Source of the DNA: Clostridia bacterium | GTDB lineage: Bacteria > Bacillota > Clostridia > Oscillospirales > CAG-272 | NCBI GenBank assembly: GCA_017472285.1 | Contig: JAFUQQ010000005.1 | Span: forward strand, 1 to 56,108 | DNA: 56,108 bases | Reading direction: 5' to 3' | Part shown: in pieces, positions 42,147 to 50,804 of the stretch | Layout of the letters: the number at the start of each line of letters is the position of its first letter | How positions within the stretch are numbered: the first letter of the stretch is position 1 | Translations under genes and position numbers: made by a program | The notes under the pieces: generated by a model | Seen by the model: only the letters and a program-made list of their open reading frames with translations | Database searches by the model: none | What the model was told of the DNA's origin: nothing

Positions 42147-42152
42147 ATTATA
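42147..42152 (-). promoter_or_regulatory. Extended -10 promoter of coaBC
   Basis: Minus-strand TATAAT preceded by TGA makes TGATATAAT. No good -35 box is seen. It lies about 45 bases before the start codon. Confidence 0.6.
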
Positions 42153-42196
42153 TCATAAAAAATTTGGAAATTATATAGATTTTTAGAAAAAAATAT

Positions 42197-42204
42197 GGTA
42201 TAAT
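42197..42204 (+). promoter_or_regulatory. Extended -10 promoter of the pantothenate transporter gene
   Basis: TATGGTATAAT contains TG, one base, TATAAT (42199-42204). The -35 region is weak. Transcription would start near 42211. Confidence 0.6.
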
Positions 42205-42210
42205 ATAGAA

Positions 42211-42337
42211 AAACAGGATGCTTTGGGCTTCGCAGATATTCCTTTTCGGAAATTTGACGATGGCTTGGCTGTTTTTTTGGAAAAATACCACAATGTATGA
42301 TATCTCCGAAAGGAGAATGATAACAGGAGGGATCTTT
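42211..42337 (+). promoter_or_regulatory. Structured leader of the pantothenate transporter gene
   Basis: About 127 untranslated bases precede the start codon. They contain TTCC / GGAA around TTTTC and a strong tetraloop hairpin TCTCC-GAAA-GGAGA (42303-42316) directly before the ribosome site AGGAGGG. I do not recognise a known riboswitch. Regulation by a CoA-pathway metabolite is only a possibility. Confidence 0.35.
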
Positions 42338-42988
42338 ATGATGAGGTCGAAAAAAAATTTACAAAAAACGAAAACCCTGGTCCTGACCAGCTTGCTGACA
42401 GCACTGCTTGTCGTGCTGTCCATGACACCGCTCGGGTATCTGAATATCGGACCGCTTGCCATCACGCTGAATATCGTTCCCGTAGCGATCGCAGGCATTG
42501 CACTCGGTCCTGTGGGCGGTGCGATTCTCGGCGCGGTTTTCGGAATTACGAGTTTTTTACAGGCGATGGGGATTGGTGGCGCAAGTGCGATGGGTGTGAT
42601 CTGTTTTGAGATCAGTCCGTTCTTTACGTTTATTCACCGTGTATTTTCAAGAGTGCTTGCGGGATTTCTGACGGGACTTCTGGCTCGTCTGATGGCGAAA
42701 TATACGCATATTTCCGTAGCATCCGCCGTTACGGGATTTGCCGCAGCTTTTCTAAATACAGTATTTTTTATGGCAACGCTACTGATCTTCTTTGGCAATA
42801 CGGAATACATACAGGGACTCATCGGCGGACAGAATATTTTGCTTTTCGTTTGTACCTTCGTGGGTATCAATGCTGTTTTTGAAATGTTGGTTTCTACTTT
42901 GGCAACGTGTGCGATCGGAACGGCTTTGTACCGCGCGAAATTGATACATATACCGAATAAAAATTCAAATAAGGAAAGGGTTGAATAA
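42338..42988 (+). CDS. ECF transporter substrate-binding subunit, probably for pantothenate
   Basis: A 216-residue membrane protein with six hydrophobic segments, an S component of an energy-coupling factor transporter. The opening TKTLVLTSLLTALLVVLSMTP and the loop segments NIVPVAIAGIALGPVGGAILGAVFG are typical, and the basic N terminus contacts EcfT. The ATPase and EcfT genes are not nearby. It lies two bases before coaX and divergent to coaBC, so pantothenate is the likely substrate (inference from context). The ATG at 42338 follows AGGAGGG; ATG at 42341 is equally possible. Confidence 0.85.
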   Translation: MMRSKKNLQKTKTLVLTSLLTALLVVLSMTPLGYLNIGPLAITLNIVPVAIAGIALGPVGGAILGAVFGITSFLQAMGIGGASAMGVICFEISPFFTFIHRVFSRVLAGFLTGLLARLMAKYTHISVASAVTGFAAAFLNTVFFMATLLIFFGNTEYIQGLIGGQNILLFVCTFVGINAVFEMLVSTLATCAIGTALYRAKLIHIPNKNSNKERVE

Positions 42989-42990
42989 AT

Positions 42991-43755
42991 ATGGTACTTG
43001 CCATCGATATCGGTAACACCAATATTGTAGTTGGTTGTTTTGATGATGAAAACATTCTTTTTGTGGAGCGTGTTTCCACAAACCATACTGCAACGGATAT
43101 GGAATATGCCACAACGATTCGTATGGCACTCCATATTCACGGCTATACTTCCTCAATGCTGGACGGTGCGATCATTTCTTCCGTTGTTCCCGGCGTGACA
43201 GGTACGGTCAAGAGAGCGATCGAAAAATATGCGGGCATCAAAGTCATGGTGGTTTCTCCAGGTATCAAAACGGGACTCAGTATCCTTGTGGATAATCCCG
43301 CGCAGCTCGGCAGTGACCTTGTGGTTGATGCGGTTGCAGGTATCAATCATTATCCTGTTCCGCTGATTATCATTGATATGGGTACGGCAACGACACTTTC
43401 CGTGATTGACAAAAATAAAAATTATATCGGCGGTATGATTATGACAGGTGTTGCGATCTCCGCGGATGCCCTGACCAGCCGCACGGCACAGCTTCCGAAG
43501 ATCGCCTTTGAAGCACCGCAGAAGCTCATTGGTAAAAATACGGTCGATTGCATGAGAAACGGGCTTATGTATTCCAATGCGTGCGCTTTGGATGGACTGA
43601 TTGAACGTGTGGAAGAAGAAATCGGTGAAAAATGTACTGTCGTTGCAACTGGCGGTATTGCCACGCTGATTACACCTCTTTGCAAACGCGATATTATTCT
43701 GGATGATGAGCTTTTGCTCAAAGGACTTATGATCATTTATAATAAAAATCTTTGA
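42991..43755 (+). CDS. coaX: Type III pantothenate kinase
   Basis: A 254-residue ASKHA-fold kinase that phosphorylates pantothenate, the first step of CoA synthesis. The phosphate 1 motif AIDIGNTNIVVG opens the protein. Further family blocks are ISSVVPGVT, NPAQLGSDLVVDAVAG, the phosphate 2 block IIDMGTATTLSVID, YIGGMIMTGVAISADAL and VVATGGIATLI. Lacking feedback by CoA is a family property. AAGGAAAGGG precedes the ATG. It is translated with the transporter subunit upstream. Confidence 0.96.
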   Translation: MVLAIDIGNTNIVVGCFDDENILFVERVSTNHTATDMEYATTIRMALHIHGYTSSMLDGAIISSVVPGVTGTVKRAIEKYAGIKVMVVSPGIKTGLSILVDNPAQLGSDLVVDAVAGINHYPVPLIIIDMGTATTLSVIDKNKNYIGGMIMTGVAISADALTSRTAQLPKIAFEAPQKLIGKNTVDCMRNGLMYSNACALDGLIERVEEEIGEKCTVVATGGIATLITPLCKRDIILDDELLLKGLMIIYNKNL

Positions 43756-43766
43756 TGGAAGATCAG

Positions 43767-43794
43767 AAAAAGCCTTCGTATGAAGGCTTTTTCT
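43767..43794 (+). terminator. Terminator between coaX and cca
   Basis: AAAAAGCCTTC (43767-43777) and GAAGGCTTTTT (43782-43792) around GTAT, with the T run in the stem base. It ends 20 bases before the cca start codon, leaving no room for a normal promoter between. Confidence 0.88.
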
Positions 43795-43813
43795 GCATGA
43801 AGGGAATATTTTT

Positions 43814-45172
43814 ATGGAATTTTTTGAAAAAGATATGGAGATGGCAAAGCGTATTGCCTTGGAGGTTGAGAAAAGAGGCGGTAAGGTATATTATGTCGGA
43901 GGTTATGTGCGCGACCGTCTTTTGAATATAGAGAATAAAGATATTGATATTGAGGTTCATGGGATATTGCCGCATGAACTTATGGAGATTTTAGACGGTT
44001 TGGGAGAACGGCTTTCGATGGGAGAAAGCTTCGGGATTTTCGGACTGAAAGGATATACGGTTGATATTGCCATGCCGAGAAAAGAAAAGGTGCGGGGGAA
44101 AGGGCATCGGGATTTTGAAATGTTCGTTGATCCGTTCATCGGGACGGAAAAGGCGGCACAGCGGCGTGATTTCACGGTCAATGCTTTGATGATGGACGTT
44201 CTGACGGGCGAGATCATCGATCATTTTGGCGGCAGGGAAGATCTGCAAAATAAAGTCTTGCGTCATGTCAGCGGTGCGACTTTTGCGGAAGATGCTTTGC
44301 GTGTGCTTCGCGGCGCGCAATTTGCCTCACGTTTTGATTTTGCGATTGCGGAAGAAACGGTGGAAATATGTAAAACCATTTCGCTGTCCGCACTTTCCAA
44401 AGAAAGAGTGGAAGCAGAACTCAAAAAAGCATTGCTGAAAGCGGAGAAGCCGTCATTATTTTTTGAGAGTTTAAGAAAAATGGGGAAGCTTTCGGAATGG
44501 TTTTCGGAATTGGAAGCTTTGATCGGTGTGGAACAGAATCCGAAATTTCATGCGGAAGGCGACGTATGGAATCATACGATGATGGTATTGGATGCGGCGG
44601 TCGCTTTCAGGGATGAAAGTACGAATCCTTTTGGGTTTATGCTGACGGCTTTGGCGCATGATTTCGGAAAAGCGGTTTGTACGGAAGTGATCGACGGCAG
44701 AATTTGTTCGTATCAGCATGAAACGAAAGGATTGCCCTTGATCGATACGTTTTTGCATCGCATCACGAGTGAAACGAAATTGATCGGATACGTTCTGAAT
44801 CTTTCCGAATATCATATGAAGCCGAATACGCTTGCCGCACAACATTCTTCCGTGAAGGCAACGAATAAAATGTTTGATGCCGCCATCTCGCCGCGTGATT
44901 TGATTTTGATTGCGAAAGCCGATCATCTGGGACGTATCATGACGTTAGAATCGCCCGAATACGACGGATTTTTATGGGAAAGACTTGCGGTTTTTGAAGC
45001 GACGATGGCAAAACCGTACGTGATGGGACGGGATTTGATTCAGGCGGGACTAAAACCGAATGCGAAATTTACGGAGATTCTGGCATACGCGCATAAGTTG
45101 CGCCTTGCGGGTGTGGATAAGGAATCCGCGCTGAAACAGACGCTTGCTTATGCGGAAAAAGAGATGAAATGA
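43814..45172 (+). CDS. cca: CCA tRNA nucleotidyltransferase with HD domain
   Basis: A 452-residue class II nucleotidyltransferase that adds or repairs the 3' CCA of tRNA. The catalytic head has VYYVGGYVRDRLL and NKDIDIEVHG, whose acidic residues bind metal (about 25-50), then RRDFTVNALMMDV (about 119-131) and the nucleotide-selecting RVLRGAQFASRFDF. The C-terminal part contains an HD phosphohydrolase domain (NPKFHAEGDVWNHTMMVLD, ALAHDFGK), as in several bacterial CCA enzymes. Poly(A) polymerase activity is the alternative. GAAGGGA precedes the ATG. The next gene begins 12 bases after the stop codon. Confidence 0.92.
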   Translation: MEFFEKDMEMAKRIALEVEKRGGKVYYVGGYVRDRLLNIENKDIDIEVHGILPHELMEILDGLGERLSMGESFGIFGLKGYTVDIAMPRKEKVRGKGHRDFEMFVDPFIGTEKAAQRRDFTVNALMMDVLTGEIIDHFGGREDLQNKVLRHVSGATFAEDALRVLRGAQFASRFDFAIAEETVEICKTISLSALSKERVEAELKKALLKAEKPSLFFESLRKMGKLSEWFSELEALIGVEQNPKFHAEGDVWNHTMMVLDAAVAFRDESTNPFGFMLTALAHDFGKAVCTEVIDGRICSYQHETKGLPLIDTFLHRITSETKLIGYVLNLSEYHMKPNTLAAQHSSVKATNKMFDAAISPRDLILIAKADHLGRIMTLESPEYDGFLWERLAVFEATMAKPYVMGRDLIQAGLKPNAKFTEILAYAHKLRLAGVDKESALKQTLAYAEKEMK

Positions 45173-45183
45173 CGGAGGATATC

Positions 45184-46635
45184 ATGGAAGATTTTGAGAT
45201 TGAAAAAGGGATTCTGAAAAAATATCACGGCAATGCGGAAGAAGTAGTCATTCCATCGGATGTGCATACGATTGGAAGATATGCGTTTCAAAATAATACT
45301 TCGATGAAAAAACTCACGATCACGGAAAACGTCAGAAAGATTGAGGAGGGTGCTTTTTTGCGGTGTTATGCGTTGGAGAACATCATGATTCCCGAAAATC
45401 TTGAAACAATCGGAATTATTGCTTTTTCCGGTTGCAAAAATATGAAAAACGTGTTTTTGACGGATCATGTAAAGACGATCGGTTACAATGCTTTTTACGG
45501 TCTTGAATCATTGCAAACTTTTGAGATTGTGTTATATAAAGAAGATATTTCCGATTTTACCAAACAACTGATTGGTTCATGGGATATTTACCACTATTTC
45601 CTCGAAGATAAGATCAAAACGGATGTGCGTCTGGAAGCGGAGCTGATCAAACGAGTTAAGCAGAAAAGCCATCGTATGCATATCATGCCACGTTTGCTGA
45701 AAAATGGGAATGCTGCTGTTTTGGCAAAATATTTGTCTTATTTTAAAAAACTGCCTGTCGAGGAGCTTGACGGTTATATCGGAATGGCAGAAAATGCGGA
45801 GCTTCGTGCGATCTTATTGAATTATAAGAATTGGATATATTCCCCTGAAAAATTGGATAAGATGGAAGAAATTCAAATGGATAAGGAGTTTGGCTTACGT
45901 GAAAAGACGATCTCCAATTACCGAAAGATATTTAAAATTGCCCTGAAAAACGGCGTTTATTATATCACGGGTTATAAAAGCGAGGCGGATACCGTTATCA
46001 TTCCCTCGGTGATCTGCGGAAAGCGTGTCGAATTGGGAGCCAATGCGTTTTATGATAACCGCAATGTCAAAAGCGTCGAGATCGAAGATGGCATCACGGA
46101 GATCGGAGAGTGTGCATTCTGCGGATGCAATCAGTTGACGGGGATCGTGATTCCCGAAAGTATCCGAACGATCGGCAGACGAGCATTTCAATATTGCAAC
46201 GCTACGGAACTTTTGATTCCCGAAGAAGTGACGGAGATCGGGGAGAAAGCCTTTGAGAGATGCGAACATATAACGGAGTTTGTTTTGCCGAAGGGGATTT
46301 CTGTTATAAGGGAATGTACGTTTTATAACTGTACGCATCTGAAACGGATCGTGATTCCTGAAAATGTGCGTATCATAGAAACGCGGGCTTTTCATTGGTG
46401 TTATCGTCTGGAAGAAGCAGTTGTATCCGAAGGTGTGGGAAAGATCGGTCCGGAAGCATTTGCGTGGAGTAGAGCTTTGAAAAGTATCACCTTACCTGCA
46501 AGTGTGACGGAGATTGGTGAAAACGCATTTCAGTATTGTCATGGAAATCTGACCATCCATGCGCCGAAAGGCAGTTATGCGGCGGATTATGCCGTGAAAA
46601 ACGGGATCGCTTTGATTGAAGAAGATATTTTTTGA
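45184..46635 (+). CDS. Leucine-rich-repeat protein, BspA-like (LRR_5)
   Basis: A 483-residue protein without signal peptide or membrane anchor, so cytoplasmic, unlike most BspA-like surface proteins. Residues about 18-115 hold LRR_5 repeats (GRYAFQNNTSMKKLTI, GIIAFSGCKNMKNVFL), 120-270 a helical insert, and about 290-470 seven further repeats of the form (L)TEIGExAFxxCxxLxxIVIP. The fold suggests protein binding. The start at 45184 has GGAGG five bases upstream; an ATG at 45169 overlapping the cca stop (ATGA) is possible. It lies between cca and rtcB, all closely spaced. Confidence 0.82.
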   Translation: MEDFEIEKGILKKYHGNAEEVVIPSDVHTIGRYAFQNNTSMKKLTITENVRKIEEGAFLRCYALENIMIPENLETIGIIAFSGCKNMKNVFLTDHVKTIGYNAFYGLESLQTFEIVLYKEDISDFTKQLIGSWDIYHYFLEDKIKTDVRLEAELIKRVKQKSHRMHIMPRLLKNGNAAVLAKYLSYFKKLPVEELDGYIGMAENAELRAILLNYKNWIYSPEKLDKMEEIQMDKEFGLREKTISNYRKIFKIALKNGVYYITGYKSEADTVIIPSVICGKRVELGANAFYDNRNVKSVEIEDGITEIGECAFCGCNQLTGIVIPESIRTIGRRAFQYCNATELLIPEEVTEIGEKAFERCEHITEFVLPKGISVIRECTFYNCTHLKRIVIPENVRIIETRAFHWCYRLEEAVVSEGVGKIGPEAFAWSRALKSITLPASVTEIGENAFQYCHGNLTIHAPKGSYAADYAVKNGIALIEEDIF

Positions 46636-46653
46636 AAGTAAGGAAGTGATAAA

Positions 46654-47754
46654 ATGATTATTATAAAAAGTACGTATAATGAAGCCAAAATATTTACGGA
46701 TACATTGGATAGCGGTTCAGAAGGTTTGATCAAAGCCTTTTGTGCCTCTCCCGTTTCCGAAGGCAGTAAGATCCGCATGATGCCTGACGTTCATGCGGGA
46801 AAAGGATGTGTGATCGGCACGACGATAACCGTAACGGATAAGATCGCACCCGGTTTGATCGGTGTGGATATCGGATGCGGTATCACGGCAATCAAGCTCT
46901 CTTGTAAACGAATGGAATTGCAGAAATTGGATAAGGTCATTCATGAAAAGATTCCCGCGGGGAAAGAGATTCGTTCTTCCGCGCATCGTTTTTCTGCGGA
47001 TATTGATTTGGATGCTTTGCGTTGCGGGAAATATATTCGTAAGGATAAAGCATATGCTTCGATTGGTACGCTTGGCGGCGGCAATCATTTTATTGAGATT
47101 GACCGTGGGGAAGATGGCACGTATTGGCTCGTGATTCATTCGGGGAGCCGTTATCTCGGCGTGCAGACCGCTGAATTTTATCATGAAGAAGCTTTTCGCG
47201 CATCCAAAGACGTTCCATATGAATTGGCATATGCAATGGGTGATCTGATGGCGGATTATTTGCATGATCTTGCGATCGTACAGGAATTTGCAAGGTTGAA
47301 TCGTCTTGCCATTGCGGATGATATCTGCAAAAACATGAAATTTTCCGCAGATGAAACCTTTGAATGTGTGCATAATTATTGTGATATTTCTTCGATGATC
47401 TTACGAAAAGGTGCGATCTCCGCGCAAAAAGATGAATTTGTTATCATTCCGATGAATATGCGTGACGGTTGTTTGATCGGACGTGGCAAAGGCAATCCCG
47501 ATTGGAATGATTCCGCTCCGCACGGTGCGGGCAGACTTATGAGCAGACAGGAGACACGCAATTCTTTTACACTTTCACAATATAAAAAAGAAATGAAGGG
47601 GATTTATTCTTCTTCGGTTTCCCGTGAAACTCTGGATGAAAGTCCGATGGCTTATAAACCGATGGAATCGATTCTGACACAGATCGGAGATACGGTGGAA
47701 ATTACGGAGCGTATTCGTCCCATATATAATTTTAAAGCGGGAGATGAGATATAA
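46654..47754 (+). CDS. rtcB: RtcB-family RNA ligase
   Basis: A 366-residue GTP-dependent ligase joining RNA with 2',3'-cyclic phosphate or 3'-phosphate ends to 5'-OH ends. Metal and active-site motifs are MPDVHAGKGCVIG, GVDIGCGI, GTLGGGNHFIE, VIHSGSRYLG, HNYCD, RKGAISA and SAPHGAGRLMSRQ, where the His is the guanylylation site by family knowledge. The shorter length (RtcB of E. coli is about 408) fits the RtcB2-like subgroup. AAGGAAGTGA precedes the ATG. With cca upstream it forms a likely RNA repair unit. Confidence 0.93.
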   Translation: MIIIKSTYNEAKIFTDTLDSGSEGLIKAFCASPVSEGSKIRMMPDVHAGKGCVIGTTITVTDKIAPGLIGVDIGCGITAIKLSCKRMELQKLDKVIHEKIPAGKEIRSSAHRFSADIDLDALRCGKYIRKDKAYASIGTLGGGNHFIEIDRGEDGTYWLVIHSGSRYLGVQTAEFYHEEAFRASKDVPYELAYAMGDLMADYLHDLAIVQEFARLNRLAIADDICKNMKFSADETFECVHNYCDISSMILRKGAISAQKDEFVIIPMNMRDGCLIGRGKGNPDWNDSAPHGAGRLMSRQETRNSFTLSQYKKEMKGIYSSSVSRETLDESPMAYKPMESILTQIGDTVEITERIRPIYNFKAGDEI

Positions 47755-47760
47755 TCATAA

Positions 47761-47802
47761 AAAATCCGAAAGTTTTATATTGATAAAATTTTCGGATTTT
47801 TT
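47761..47802 (+). terminator. Terminator after rtcB
   Basis: AAAATCCGAAA (47761-47771) and TTTTCGGATTTT (47789-47800) form an 11-bp stem with a 17-base AT-rich loop and a following T pair. It separates the RNA-repair operon from the cas operon. Confidence 0.8.
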
Positions 47803-47830
47803 ATCAATATTTGAAGAATTTTCGGAAAAT

Positions 47831-47863
47831 CCGACAGCTCTATATTATATAGAATATAATATA
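47831..47863 (+). promoter_or_regulatory. cas operon promoter overlapped by a palindrome
   Basis: CCGACA at 47831-47836, 18 bases, TATAAT at 47855-47860. The perfect inverted repeat TATATTATA (47841-47849) / TATAATATA (47855-47863) covers the -10 box and may be an operator. Its AT-only sequence makes chance more likely than usual. Confidence 0.55.
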
Positions 47864-47906
47864 GAAATTCAAAATCTTCAAGGAGATCGGAACGGAGGAA
47901 GTCTCG

Positions 47907-50108
47907 ATGCAAACAGAATTTTACGCTCACAGCAGAGATGAAAACGGGGAAAAAATTTATCAGAGCATCATAGATCATGCACGAGGTGTTGCGCAAAAGA
48001 TGGCACAATTTTCCGCAGATTTTTGCGAAAAAGATGTTGCGGAGGCGATCGCCTTTTTGCATGATATCGGAAAATATCAGAAAAGTTTTCAGCTTCGTAT
48101 CCGAGGGCAGAATCTTACGGTTCCTCATGCGGTCTGCGGCGCAAAAGAATGGCAGAAATATCATTTGCCCGATGCGGCGGCTTATATCATTGCGGGACAT
48201 CATGCGGGACTGCCCGACAGAATGAATCTTCTTTCTTCCAGCAAACAGGAAACGGAATCTTATGGAATATATGAAAAAGAGCTGACGGTTCCGAGCATTT
48301 CCGAACAGAAGAAACCTTATAAAAATGCGGTATCTGCATCGGGTGAGCTTGCATGGAAAGAATATGCATTCTGGATTCGGATGCTTTTTTCTTCTCTTGT
48401 TGATGCGGATTTTTTGGATACGGAAGAATTTTGCAGTCAAGGAACGGTTGAAAGAGGGATTACGGCGGATTTTGTCGGATATCTGGAGATTCTGAAGGAA
48501 AAATTGGATTTGTTACAACAAAATGCATCGACCGATACGGAAAAAGCAAGACGCGTTTTACAGGAACAAGTCGTGCTTCATAAAGAGGACGATGCACATT
48601 TTTATTATATGAATATGCCGACGGGAAGCGGTAAAACATTGACGAGTCTTCGGTTTGCTTTGGAAAGAGCGATCATTCAGAATAAAAAAAGAATCATTTA
48701 TGTGATCCCTTATACGAGTATTATCGATCAGAATGCAAAGATTTTCAAAGATTTATTCGGCGCGGAATGTGTATTGGAGCATCATTGTAATTTTGATTAT
48801 GATACGTATGAAAATAGCTCCACAAGAGAAAAAATGCGCCGTACCGCCGAGAATTGGGATGCACCGATCATCGTGACGACCAACGTGCAATTTTTTGAAT
48901 CCATATACAGCAATCGTACATCAAAGCTTCGGAAATTACATAATATCGCGGATAGTATTCTGATTTTTGATGAAGCGCATATGTTACCGAGCGAATATTT
49001 TCAGCCTTGTCTGGAAGCTCTTAAGATTTTGACAACAAAATACGGTTGTGAAGCGATATTTTTAACGGCAACCATGCCCAATTTTGACGATTGGCTGAAA
49101 ACCTTTCAATGCGATGGAGTCACGACTTGTGATTTGATCGAAGACCGTTCTTGTTTTGATGCGTTCAGGCGGTCAAAGATTGAAAATTTGGGGACGATTG
49201 ATGAAGAAACACTTCTGATGCGTGCAGGAGAATATAAAAATGCATTGATCGTTGTCAACGAAAGAAAAACGGCAAAATCACTTTATGAAACGTATAGTGG
49301 TAAAAAATATCATCTTTCCACGTATATGAATCATGCGGACAGAGATCGCGTGATTGAAAATGTTAAGCTTTCTTTGGCAAACGGAGAATCTTTCTGTTTG
49401 TTCTCCACTTCTTTGATCGAAGCGGGGGTGGATTTGGATTTTGATACCGTATTTCGTGAACAGGCGGGGCTTGATAACCTTTTGCAAACATCGGGACGTT
49501 GCAACCGAAGCGGTAAAAAAACGTCATCTGAATGTACGACGTATTCATTTCGTTTTGAAAACGTTGCCAAACGATTTGCTACAAAACATTATTATACTGA
49601 ACAAACATTTGAAAAATATCAGGATATGACCTCACCTGAGGCGATACGGTTTTATTTTGATAAGCTTTATGCCGAAGAAAAAACAAAAATGGATGCCAAT
49701 AATTTTCTTCGTGCGAAACCGCAGGAGTTGTCAAGCGATTTTTCAAGACAGGCAAAAATGTTCCGTACCGATCAGATTTACAGGAATTTTTCTTATTTCA
49801 ATTTTGCGGGATATGCAGAAAAATTCCGTCTGATCGATGCACCGACCAAATCGCTTCTGATTATCGATTCTCGCAACCGCGATGAAGTCGAACAGCTTTT
49901 GACGATGTTGCGATATGCGGAATCGGGAAGACAGATTTATCGCAAATTACAGAAATATATGATATCCCTTTATCCTTATGAATGGAAAATTTTAGAGGAT
50001 TCGGGTGTGATTCAGACGAGAGAAGGTATCGATTGTCTGGCAAATGAAAATTATTATCAATCCGAAACAGGAATTTGTTTTGAAGATAACAATGATTATA
50101 TTTATTAA
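47907..50108 (+). CDS. cas3: CRISPR-associated helicase-nuclease Cas3 (type I-C)
   Basis: The 733-residue effector nuclease unwinds and degrades DNA once Cascade has found its target. The N-terminal HD nuclease domain has H24, LHDIGK (H52-D53), PHAV near 74 and GHHAG near 98-101, which bind metal. The SF2 helicase part has Walker A MPTGSGKT (237-244), DEAH (355-358), LTATMP and QTSGRCNRSG. HD and helicase lie in one chain, as usual in I-C. GGAGG precedes the ATG at 47907. It opens a tight seven-gene operon; all catalytic motifs look intact. Confidence 0.96.
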   Translation: MQTEFYAHSRDENGEKIYQSIIDHARGVAQKMAQFSADFCEKDVAEAIAFLHDIGKYQKSFQLRIRGQNLTVPHAVCGAKEWQKYHLPDAAAYIIAGHHAGLPDRMNLLSSSKQETESYGIYEKELTVPSISEQKKPYKNAVSASGELAWKEYAFWIRMLFSSLVDADFLDTEEFCSQGTVERGITADFVGYLEILKEKLDLLQQNASTDTEKARRVLQEQVVLHKEDDAHFYYMNMPTGSGKTLTSLRFALERAIIQNKKRIIYVIPYTSIIDQNAKIFKDLFGAECVLEHHCNFDYDTYENSSTREKMRRTAENWDAPIIVTTNVQFFESIYSNRTSKLRKLHNIADSILIFDEAHMLPSEYFQPCLEALKILTTKYGCEAIFLTATMPNFDDWLKTFQCDGVTTCDLIEDRSCFDAFRRSKIENLGTIDEETLLMRAGEYKNALIVVNERKTAKSLYETYSGKKYHLSTYMNHADRDRVIENVKLSLANGESFCLFSTSLIEAGVDLDFDTVFREQAGLDNLLQTSGRCNRSGKKTSSECTTYSFRFENVAKRFATKHYYTEQTFEKYQDMTSPEAIRFYFDKLYAEEKTKMDANNFLRAKPQELSSDFSRQAKMFRTDQIYRNFSYFNFAGYAEKFRLIDAPTKSLLIIDSRNRDEVEQLLTMLRYAESGRQIYRKLQKYMISLYPYEWKILEDSGVIQTREGIDCLANENYYQSETGICFEDNNDYIY

Positions 50109-50123
50109 GAAAGGAGTTTTCAA

Positions 50124-50804
50124 ATGGGTTTTGGTTTTCAATTCACTGTAAAAGGGGATTACGCGCTTTTTACCCGTCCCGAATTTGCGGTGGAACGTGT
50201 CAGTTATGACGTGCCGACACCATCAGCACTTGTCGGTCTGATCTCATCGGTTTATTGGCATCCGGGTGTGAAATACGTGATCGATGAGATTCGTATTTAT
50301 AATCCTGTGAATTTTGTCAATATCCGTCGAAATGAGGTGGCGGATAAGCTTGCTCCGAATGCAGTCAAAGATCAAATGCTCGGAAAAAGAACGGATCTTG
50401 GTATTTATACGAAAGAAAGCATCAGTCAACGAGCATCATTATTATTAAAAGACGTTTATTACGGTGTTTCTGCGCATTTTGAATTGACAAATGAAAAAGA
50501 GGCGAAACAATCCGAAGAAAAAGTATATGCGATCTTGCTTCGCAGACTAAAAAAAGGACAATGTTTTTCACAACCGTTTCTCGGCTGCAGAGAATTTCCC
50601 GCCCGTGTCGAATGGGTGGAAAAACTGCCTGAAAGTACGCTTTCTTATACGGCTGATCTCGGTTGTATGCTTTATGATCTGCAATATCATAAAACACAGG
50701 ATGGCAAACCGCTTGATAGCGCCGAACCTCGTTTCTATCGTCCTCACGTGGAAAACGGTGTAATCGACGTGCAAAAATGGGCAAAGGAGAGTTTGCGATG
50801 CTGA
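50124..50804 (+). CDS. cas5c: Cas5c (Cas5d), crRNA-processing Cascade subunit of type I-C
   Basis: A 226-residue RAMP protein with the family opening GDYALFTRPEFAVERVSYDV and PTPSALVGLISSVYWHPG. The C-terminal half contains RRLKKGQCFSQPFLGCREF. In type I-C this protein replaces Cas6 and cuts the repeat hairpin; no cas6 gene is present in this operon. AAAGGAG precedes the ATG, 15 bases after cas3. The stop overlaps the next gene. Confidence 0.94.
   Translation: MGFGFQFTVKGDYALFTRPEFAVERVSYDVPTPSALVGLISSVYWHPGVKYVIDEIRIYNPVNFVNIRRNEVADKLAPNAVKDQMLGKRTDLGIYTKESISQRASLLLKDVYYGVSAHFELTNEKEAKQSEEKVYAILLRRLKKGQCFSQPFLGCREFPARVEWVEKLPESTLSYTADLGCMLYDLQYHKTQDGKPLDSAEPRFYRPHVENGVIDVQKWAKESLRC

Noticed and set aside
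42218..42337. N-terminal extension of the ECF transporter subunit to 42218
   Set aside because: The upstream part looks like a leader (MLWASQIFLF) and the strong ribosome site lies directly before 42338.
45169..45183. LRR protein start at 45169 overlapping the cca stop
   Set aside because: Possible coupling, but GGAGG is correctly placed for 45184, so the later start is preferred.
47841..47863. AT-only palindrome as a proven cas operator
   Set aside because: Kept only as a candidate: AT-only palindromes arise easily and no regulator gene is adjacent.
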